Of a DNA stretch of 5,250 nucleotides, positions 1-4,214 are shown one piece after another; position 1 is the stretch's first letter; each line of letters begins with the position of its first letter. The stretch covers positions 1 to 5,250 of the forward strand of contig JAUMYR010000165.1 of assembly GCA_030528545.1 (NCBI GenBank). Reading direction: 5' to 3'. The DNA comes from Propionibacteriaceae bacterium. Lineage in GTDB: Bacteria > Actinomycetota > Actinomycetes > Propionibacteriales > Propionibacteriaceae. The position numbers were made by a program, and so were the translations under genes. The notes under the pieces are model-generated. The model worked only from the letters and a program-made list of their open reading frames with translations. It did no database searches and was not told the origin of the DNA.

Positions 1-182
1 CCTTTCGCGCCCTGGTGAATTCCCCCGGAGACGGCGTGGAGTGGTTTGTTCTTGATGAGTATCTGCCGAAAGCCGTCGCTGCGCTCAACCAGCACCAAAC
101 TCAGTTAACCGTCGATGGAGATTCAGTGGTGCATTCCGGCGGCCAGAGAGAGCCCGTATTGACTCGCGTGGGTCTTCGATAG
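1..182 (+). CDS. C-terminal end of an unrecognised protein (5' end outside window)
   Basis: The only frame open from the window edge begins at base 3 and reads 59 codons to a TAG at 180-182; the other two forward frames stop within the first 54 bases. The C-terminus contains a mixed acidic and hydrophobic stretch (GDGVEWFVLDEYLPKAVAAL) that looks like ordinary globular protein, and ends QREPVLTRVGLR. There are no membrane segments and no motif that I recognise, so I assign no function. A perfect stem-loop starting 22 bases after the stop supports this as a true gene end. It converges with the two-component operon across a 640-base gap. The frame call is fairly secure; the identity is unknown. 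Confidence 0.7.
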   Translation, partial: FRALVNSPGDGVEWFVLDEYLPKAVAALNQHQTQLTVDGDSVVHSGGQREPVLTRVGLR

Positions 183-203
183 CTTAATAGGCCCAGAAAT
201 GGG

Positions 204-240
204 TTGTGGTGGCCGCCCATGGACGAAGCGGCCACCACAA
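204..240 (+). terminator. Perfect 13-bp stem-loop terminator after the first gene
   Basis: TTGTGGTGGCCGC (204-216) is the exact reverse complement of GCGGCCACCACAA (228-240), with an 11-nt loop. It begins 22 bases after the upstream stop codon. No T-tract follows on either strand, which is common for actinobacterial stem-loop terminators. It could also act as a 3'-end stabiliser, or work bidirectionally between the two convergent transcription units. Confidence 0.75.
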
Positions 241-448
241 GGGAGTTCATGGAACCGGGGGGTTCCGGCAAGGGCCCGGGAAGAGTCGATGGGTGGGAGA
301 GGACTCTCTCCGCGGTTTCCCTTGCACAACAATCACATCACGACCCTGGACCCAATTCCAGCCAGGAGGCCCCTTCTAGACCTTCGACCATTGGAATACT
401 GCCCATTGGTCTAGGTAGGCTACCTATACAGTGCGTTCCCGACCGGCT
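241..448. other. Gene-free stretch dense in short inverted repeats
   Basis: No open frame here has a ribosome binding site or protein-like composition. Successive short hairpins can be read directly: GGAACC/GGTTCC at 251-266 (loop GGGG), GGAGAG/CTCTCC at 296-311 (loop GACT), CTGGA/TCCAG at 346-361, GACCATTGG/CCATTGGTC at 386-411 (8 of 9 pairs), and TAGGTAG/CTACCTA at 412-426 around one central base. The last two abut. This may be a long structured 3' untranslated region, a small RNA, or chance in GC-rich DNA. I cannot identify a known RNA family. Confidence 0.45.
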
Positions 449-470
449 CTGATCTCTCAGATCAGGCTTT
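449..470 (+). terminator. Candidate intrinsic terminator
   Basis: CTGATCT (449-455) and AGATCAG (459-465) form a perfect 7-bp stem with a CTC triloop, followed by GCTTTTC. The hairpin plus short T-run reads as a rightward terminator. The nearest rightward gene ends 267 bases upstream and already has its own stem-loop, so this would serve either readthrough or a separate short transcript from the hairpin-rich segment before it. The stem is only moderately GC-rich, so confidence is limited. Confidence 0.4.
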
Positions 471-773
471 TCATTGCCGCCATATTGATCGGGCATCCTT
501 CGGCTTGCTGCGAGAACCGCCGTCCCGCCAGGAGGCGCCAGCCGCCAAGGCAGGCCGGGGACCTCCGCACGGCTCTCGGCACCGCGCCAGCCACTGGGAC
601 CACTGCTCGATGGGTACCAACCGCGGGTACAAGCCACGCCGCCCGGCTCGGCGCCAGGGCCGCGGTCTCCAGCGCGCCCAGGCCCATCGCGGAACGGGAC
701 CGGATCAGGTTTCCCACGGCCACCCGGCCAATACCAACTCGAGTTCTGCGAGAGTTCAGGATCAAGAATGGGT
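471..773. other. Intergenic stretch without a supported gene
   Basis: Frames open on both strands here, but their translations are rich in Arg, Pro and Ala, match nothing I recognise, and lack ribosome binding sites. The best candidate is a leftward frame at 457-765 with fairly G/C-rich third positions. It would start 8 bases past the end of the response-regulator terminator with no visible promoter, so I do not call it. The segment could be a decayed gene remnant. It contains a small GTACC/GGTAC inverted repeat near 613-629 and nothing else of note. Confidence 0.4.
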
Positions 774-798
774 AAAAGATGCGAGCAGTTAGCTCGCA
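774..798 (-). terminator. Intrinsic terminator of the two-component operon
   Basis: Read on the minus strand, TGCGAGC (798-792), a 5-nt loop TAACT, then GCTCGCA (786-780) form a perfect 7-bp GC-rich stem followed at once by TCTTTT (779-774). This is a classic hairpin plus T-run, 23 bases past the response-regulator stop codon. A second inverted repeat, TGAATC/GATTCA at 801-824 with an inner CGC/GCG, overlaps the stop codon and may stack with it. Confidence 0.8.
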
Positions 799-821
799 CT
801 TGAATCCGCGAGTGCGCAGAT

Positions 822-1505
822 TCAGGAGTCCAGACCCAGTTCGTGAGCCCGGACCACGGCCCTCAGCCGCGAGGTCACCTCCAGCTTGGTCATGAGTGTC
901 GTGACATGAGCCTTCACCGCGGACTCAGAAATATGGAGAACGTCGGCTATTTCGGAGTTGCTAAGTCCCCGGCACAGCTGTTCCAAAACCGCGCGCTCCC
1001 GGCCGCTAAGCGAAGGCATCGGCCCTTTGGCGCGCGGTACCGGTCGCCGGATCCGGGCCATCGGGCCAGGCGACACCACCGCTATACCCCTGTTGACGGC
1101 ACGGATCGCGTCCGCGAGGGCCTCCGGAGAGGTGTTCTTAAGAAGGAAGCCGGAGGCGCCGACGTCTAGGGCGTCGTGCACCACCGCGTCCTCGTCTAAG
1201 GATGTCAAGATCAGCACCCGCGTGCCAGGGCGACTTGTCCGAATCTCCCTAGTTGCCTGGACTCCATTCATTCCAGGCATGTTCACATCGACGAGTGCGA
1301 CCTGGACCGCATTACGACGAATAAACTCGATCGCGGCCTCTGGCTTGGCAAAGGTCGCCATAACTTTTACGTCTGGCGCGATCTGTAGGTACTCAACTAG
1401 CGCTCGACGTACCAACTGGTCATCATCCACGATGACGACGCTGATCTGCCCCACTCCATCGCCGTCCATGGCAGGAAGCATACTGCCACCGGGCATTCCG
1501 CCCAT
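822..1505 (-). CDS. NarL/FixJ-family response regulator with LuxR-type DNA-binding domain
   Basis: This 227-residue protein is the DNA-binding output of the adjacent kinase. The receiver domain covers about residues 20-137: acidic pocket D27-D29 (VIVDDDQLVRRAL), phosphoacceptor D73 (LVDVNMPGMNG), T101 and K123 (GFLLKN) are all in place. A linker rich in Pro and Arg (145-163) leads to a LuxR-type helix-turn-helix at about 165-227, with LSGRERAVLEQLCRGLSNSE and the recognition-helix region ISESAVKAHVTTLMTKL. Family members are usually 210-230 residues and bind DNA as dimers after phosphorylation. The start is uncertain: ATGs lie at residues 1, 4, 9 and 13 and a GTG at 18, and the first 19 residues are not part of the receiver fold. 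I give the most upstream start, 3 nt after the kinase stop, implying translational coupling. Its target is unknown; the divergent region at 2601-2781 is the natural candidate. Confidence 0.93.
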   Translation of the reverse strand: MGGMPGGSMLPAMDGDGVGQISVVIVDDDQLVRRALVEYLQIAPDVKVMATFAKPEAAIEFIRRNAVQVALVDVNMPGMNGVQATREIRTSRPGTRVLILTSLDEDAVVHDALDVGASGFLLKNTSPEALADAIRAVNRGIAVVSPGPMARIRRPVPRAKGPMPSLSGRERAVLEQLCRGLSNSEIADVLHISESAVKAHVTTLMTKLEVTSRLRAVVRAHELGLDS

Positions 1506-1508
1506 ACT

Positions 1509-2600
1509 TCACCGCAACGGAAGCCTAACCTGAGTCACCCAGCGACGGCCGCTGGGCCCCGAGGAGAACTCTCCGCCCAGGGCGTGCACCCGCTCCCGCA
1601 TTCCATCCACACCCATCTGGCCTTCCTTCTGGACGACCGCGCCCTTCTTCGGGACGCTGGAGACCACCAGTTCCGCGTCCAGTTCGGTGATCTCAAGCAT
1701 GACCGCGCACTCGCTGGCGGGCGCCGCGTGCTTGATGATGTTCGTGGTGGCCTCGTAGACGACCTTCGCCAGTGCCGCATTGACCGACGGAGGCAGCGAT
1801 TCCAGATCGCCATCGGCGTTGACCACCGGCGCGAATCCAGCATTCCTCAGCCGCTCACACGCCGACGGGAGCACATCCTGCACCGGGTCGACCTGCCAGA
1901 TATCCCTGGCCGAGTCCGCCTCGTCCGCGCGAAGCAGAGCCATCATGCCCCGCAGATCGTGGATCGACCGGTCCGCCGTCGCCGCGATGAACTGAAGGTC
2001 ATCCGGGTCCGCCTCACCCCTGAGCCGGGCCTGTTCCGCCCTCATGACGATAAGCGAGAGCGAATGGGCCACGGTGTCGTGCAGGTCTCTAGCGATACCC
2101 CGGCGCTGGTCGGCCAGGCGCGCTGCCATCAGCTGCTTGGAGCGTGCCGTGTAAGCGTGGATCAGTGCGCCCACCGCATAAGAAGCCGCCACCAGGGCCG
2201 ACCACGCTATCGAGTAAGCGAGCAACGACTCACCGGGCTTGAGAGTTCGGGCTGTCCACCAAATCAGGAGGAGCAGCATCCAACCGCTAACGATCAAGCG
2301 CAACAGATCTCGTCCTGCTATACCCGCCAGCGCAATCACCAGCAAGGAAGCAAAGGCACCCGTACCGGTGCCGCCGTCCGTTGATGCGACCAAAGTTAAT
2401 AGCGTACAGCAAGCTAGTACACCACCCAATGGCATGTACACTGCGGCGGCGGCGGCACCACAAGCTAGCAGCTCGAACAGTGTGCCGAGCGTGTAGCGTT
2501 CACCTTCCACGGCAGCGACTACGACTAATACCGCTACCAGCATCCCCAAAGCGAGGAACGGCGAGGTCATTCGCCCCGACTGCACAGCGAACAAACGCAT
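1509..2600 (-). CDS. Membrane sensor histidine kinase, HisKA_3/DesK-LiaS type
   Basis: This kinase is 363 residues from the ATG at 2600. That start is preferred because GGAGGAGGG lies 6 nt upstream; a TTG 16 codons earlier has no good ribosome binding site. About six hydrophobic segments (roughly 15-31, 38-56, 57-72, 82-96, 99-117, 126-150) are joined by very short loops, so there is no sizeable external sensor domain. The dimerisation/phosphoacceptor helix follows (RRGIARDLHDTVAHSLSLIV) with H174 as the phosphorylated residue. The ATPase domain shows an N-box, EATTNIIKHA (E283, N287, H291), and a G-box, MGVDGMRERV (329-338). The usual Asp of the DxGxG box is absent: the matching stretch reads VVSSVPKKG, with S315 near that position. 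Many actinobacterial kinases of this family vary there, but the loss deserves a check. It is first in an operon with the response regulator. The stimulus is unknown, and the lack of an outer domain suggests sensing within or at the membrane. Confidence 0.92.
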   Translation of the reverse strand: MRLFAVQSGRMTSPFLALGMLVAVLVVVAAVEGERYTLGTLFELLACGAAAAAVYMPLGGVLACCTLLTLVASTDGGTGTGAFASLLVIALAGIAGRDLLRLIVSGWMLLLLIWWTARTLKPGESLLAYSIAWSALVAASYAVGALIHAYTARSKQLMAARLADQRRGIARDLHDTVAHSLSLIVMRAEQARLRGEADPDDLQFIAATADRSIHDLRGMMALLRADEADSARDIWQVDPVQDVLPSACERLRNAGFAPVVNADGDLESLPPSVNAALAKVVYEATTNIIKHAAPASECAVMLEITELDAELVVSSVPKKGAVVQKEGQMGVDGMRERVHALGGEFSSGPSGRRWVTQVRLPLR

Positions 2601-2606
2601 CCCGGA

Positions 2607-2615
2607 CCCTCCTCC
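2607..2615 (-). promoter_or_regulatory. Ribosome binding site deciding the kinase start
   Basis: The minus strand reads GGAGGAGGG here, followed by TCCGGG and the ATG at 2600. This near-perfect site selects the 363-residue kinase over a version beginning at the TTG at 2648. Confidence 0.75.
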
Positions 2616-2642
2616 GATAGTGCCACCGAGCGTTCCAGTCAA
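2614..2642 (-). promoter_or_regulatory. Candidate promoter of the kinase operon
   Basis: On the minus strand TTGACT (2642-2637) and TATCGG (2619-2614) are separated by exactly 17 bases, matching sigma-70-type spacing. Transcription would then begin near 2607, inside the ribosome binding site, leaving a very short leader. That conflicts with use of the full GGAGG. Either the mRNA is almost leaderless or the true promoter is further upstream among the repeats at 2649-2714. Confidence 0.3.
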
Positions 2643-2678
2643 AGGCAACTTACCTAGGGCTTACACACCGAAACCTGC

Positions 2679-2714
2679 ACCTTCGTCCACAATCTGCCTA
2701 GACCTTAGTCCACA
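2679..2714. repeat. Pair of 13-bp direct repeats, candidate operator
   Basis: ACCTTCGTCCACA (2679-2691) and ACCTTAGTCCACA (2702-2714) match at 12 of 13 positions and are 23 bp apart start to start, roughly two helical turns. They lie between the divergent kinase operon and the peptide gene. Tandem sites at this spacing are what a dimeric response regulator could bind, and the neighbouring regulator is the obvious candidate. Binding is inference. A second shorter direct repeat, CTTAC at 2649-2653 and 2660-2664, is 11 bp apart (one turn). Confidence 0.5.
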
Positions 2715-2738
2715 TCAGCTCAAGCACACGTCGCGGAG

Positions 2739-2758
2739 CTAGCGCTAGTTCCTATGGT
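2739..2758 (+). promoter_or_regulatory. Candidate promoter core of the peptide gene with a 10-bp palindrome
   Basis: CTAGCGCTAG (2739-2748) is a perfect palindrome. TATGGT (2753-2758) is a plausible -10 element 10 bases before the ribosome binding site, giving a start near 2765. No good -35 hexamer is visible about 17 bases upstream, as expected if an activator is needed. The palindrome would fall between -35 and -10, a position suited to a repressor. Confidence 0.3.
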
Positions 2759-2768
2759 AAGACCAGAT

Positions 2769-2775
2769 AGGAGGA
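2769..2775 (+). promoter_or_regulatory. Strong ribosome binding site of the small peptide gene
   Basis: AGGAGGA is followed by a 6-nt spacer (ACCATC) and the ATG at 2782. This near-ideal site is the main reason for treating the short frame behind it as a real gene. Confidence 0.8.
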
Positions 2776-2781
2776 ACCATC

Positions 2782-2943
2782 ATGCTTCGTACATTCGTTC
2801 TCGCCCTCTTCGCCGTGGCGTCGACTCTCGCCCCGTCCGCCTTCGCTGGACCGGCTCAGGACAGCGCCGCCCCGGCCGCTCCCGAGACCTTCCTCTGCCG
2901 CATCATGCCGGCATTTCCGTTCTGCGGCAGGCACTACCGCTAA
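2782..2943 (+). CDS. Small secreted two-cysteine peptide, unknown family
   Basis: This 53-residue protein opens with a textbook signal peptide: MLR, then a hydrophobic core (about 4-18) and S-A-F-A before a predicted signal peptidase I cut after A22. The mature part would be about 31 residues: a Gly/Ala/Pro-rich spacer (23-34), then ETFLCRIMPAFPFCGRHYR. C39 and C48 flank eight residues rich in Pro, Phe and Met and could close a disulfide loop once outside the cell. The tail is basic. Evidence for a real gene is the AGGAGGA site at ideal spacing, G/C-rich third positions and coherent secretion features. It is divergent from the histidine kinase operon across a region containing direct repeats, and 66 bp ahead of the Prs-like gene. 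It could be a signalling peptide, the kinase ligand, an envelope-stress reporter or a small antimicrobial. I recognise no family and the function is open. Confidence 0.8.
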   Translation: MLRTFVLALFAVASTLAPSAFAGPAQDSAAPAAPETFLCRIMPAFPFCGRHYR

Positions 2944-3009
2944 GAGCTGACATTGGCTGATCCCACGCCTTCCTTCGCTAGGCTGATGTCATCCTGACGA
3001 AGGGACGGC

Positions 3010-3990
3010 ATGAAGGACATCGTTGTATTCTCCGGTTCGGCTCATCCCAGCCTCGCTGACGAGGTCTGTCAGCGGCTAGGTGTCCGCCGCTCCGGAGTGG
3101 ATATCAAACGGTTCAGCAACGACTGCCTACAGACTCAGCTGTTGGCAAACTGTCGCCAGCGGGATGTCTACATCATCCAGCCTTTGGTGCCTCCAACGCA
3201 GGAGCACCTCATGGAACTGCTGCTCATGATCGATGCCGCTCGTGGGGCATCGGCAGCGCAGATCACAGCAGTCATCCCGCACTACGCCTACGCGCGATCC
3301 GACAAGAAGGACGCATCGAGGATCTCGCTAGGCGGGCGGCTGGTAGCCGATCTGCTGGCCACCGCTGGGGTTCACCGGGTGCTCACGATGGCGCTCCACG
3401 CGCCACAGGTACACGGGTTCTTCTCGGTGCCGGTCGATCACTTGACCGCGATCGGGGTCCTCGCCGATCACTACCGCGGCCAGGACAACTCGAACACCGT
3501 CGTTATCTCGCCCGATCTGGGCAACGCGAAAGAGGCGACGGTGTTCGCTCGCTTGCTGAACCTACCGGTGGCCGCGGGGTCAAAGAAACGCCTAGCCGAC
3601 GACAAGGTGGTCATCGACTCGATCGTCGGTGATGTCTACGGCAAACGGGCCATCGTCCTCGATGACGAGATCGCCACGGGCGGCTCGGTCATTGAGCTTA
3701 TGGACCGCCTGCGAGACTTCGGTTGCACGGGCGCCTCCGTCGCCTGCACCCATGGGCTGTTCGCTGGCAAGGCAGTCGAGAGGCTGCGGCAGCACCACAT
3801 GATTACCGAGGTAGTCACCACCAACACGGTCCCTGCCCCAGCCGGATGGCCCGAGCTGGAAGTGCGCTCTGTCGCCCGGTTATTCGCCGACGCGATCAAC
3901 TGCATCCACCACGGCAAGTCGATCTCGAAACTGTTCAACGGCGTCGACCCGGCTTACGCTCCCCCTCTTCAGGAGCCGGGTCTCTTCTAG
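3010..3990 (+). CDS. prs: Ribose-phosphate pyrophosphokinase (PRPP synthetase), divergent paralogue
   Basis: This 326-residue protein has the family's usual length (about 310-330). It should transfer pyrophosphate from ATP to ribose 5-phosphate, making PRPP for purine, pyrimidine, His, Trp and NAD synthesis in the cytoplasm. Visible marks: FSGSAHPSLADEV near the start; VIPHYAYARSDKKDASRISL (89-108), the counterpart of the canonical YARQDKK region; LHAPQVHGFFSVPVDHL with metal-ligand H130; SPDLGNAKEA with D169; catalytic-loop residues K192, K193, R194; and the PRPP-binding loop VLDDEIATGGS (216-226). Differences: the usual FxNxE-type ATP motif reads FSNDCLQ with no Glu, and the Asp before LHA is Ala. 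It therefore looks like a second Prs type, perhaps with changed nucleotide use or regulation, rather than the housekeeping enzyme. GAAGGGA at 2999-3005 supports the ATG. It follows the peptide gene by 66 bp and may be cotranscribed. Confidence 0.9.
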   Translation: MKDIVVFSGSAHPSLADEVCQRLGVRRSGVDIKRFSNDCLQTQLLANCRQRDVYIIQPLVPPTQEHLMELLLMIDAARGASAAQITAVIPHYAYARSDKKDASRISLGGRLVADLLATAGVHRVLTMALHAPQVHGFFSVPVDHLTAIGVLADHYRGQDNSNTVVISPDLGNAKEATVFARLLNLPVAAGSKKRLADDKVVIDSIVGDVYGKRAIVLDDEIATGGSVIELMDRLRDFGCTGASVACTHGLFAGKAVERLRQHHMITEVVTTNTVPAPAGWPELEVRSVARLFADAINCIHHGKSISKLFNGVDPAYAPPLQEPGLF

Positions 3991-4052
3991 AGTCCATGGC
4001 TGGTAACCCCTGCCCGCCACGGACGGGGCCTGGTCCTACCCCAAACAGACCT

Positions 4053-4088
4053 TCACGGCTGGCTCCGCACACCAGGGCCAGGCCGTGA
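4053..4088 (+). terminator. Bulged 11-bp hairpin, probable terminator of the Prs-like gene
   Basis: TCACGGCTGGC (4053-4063) pairs with GCCA, a single bulged G at 4081, then GCCGTGA (to 4088), around a 13-nt loop. It lies 62 bases after the prs stop codon. No T-tract follows. An alternative pairing, GGCCTGG (4027-4033) with CCAGGCC (4078-4084), would compete with it. Confidence 0.5.
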
Positions 4089-4203
4089 CCAGGACGAGGC
4101 TTTCTGGGTAGGGACTCACGCTATGTGAACCCGAGAGTCTCTGGGGAGGGGATGCTCCAGGTTCGCCATGAGCGCAACCGCGTATGGAGGCAGTACTCTT
4201 TGC
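4089..4203 (+). promoter_or_regulatory. Upstream region of the transporter gene
   Basis: This stretch must hold the transporter promoter unless the gene is read from prs. I see no convincing -35/-10 pair; TACTCT at 4194-4199 resembles a -10 but lacks a matching -35. A short inverted repeat GACTC/GAGTC (4113-4117, 4135-4139) is present. An ATG at 4152, in frame with the transporter and right behind GGGGAGGGG, is an alternative start, but the spacing is too tight and the 21 extra residues are hydrophilic. Confidence 0.25.
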
Positions 4204-4210
4204 GGGGAGG
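4204..4210 (+). promoter_or_regulatory. Ribosome binding site of the transporter gene
   Basis: GGGGAGG sits 4 nt before the ATG at 4215. It supports this start over the in-frame ATG at 4152, and places the first membrane helix right at the N-terminus, as is normal for the family. Confidence 0.65.
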
Positions 4211-4214
4211 TGTC

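Noticed and set aside
457..765. A 102-codon leftward frame with fairly G/C-rich third positions
   Set aside because: It would start 8 bases past the end of the response-regulator terminator with no promoter or ribosome binding site, and matches nothing known to me. A decayed gene remains possible.
431..775. A 114-codon rightward frame beginning GTG with a slightly hydrophobic start
   Set aside because: No ribosome binding site, an Arg-rich tail with many AGG codons, overlap with the terminator-like hairpin at 449-470, and no recognisable motif.
338..799. A 153-codon leftward open frame in the convergent intergenic region
   Set aside because: It spans the operon terminator, starts within the terminator hairpin, lacks a ribosome binding site, and its translation is Gly/Pro/Arg-rich with no recognisable fold.
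958..1533. A 191-codon rightward frame opposite the response regulator
   Set aside because: Antisense shadow of a clear gene; the translation is low-complexity Ser/Arg/Pro with no domain.
1584..2384. A 266-codon rightward frame opposite the histidine kinase
   Set aside because: Antisense shadow created by high-GC codon bias; Arg/His/Gln-rich with no motif, while the opposite strand encodes intact kinase boxes.
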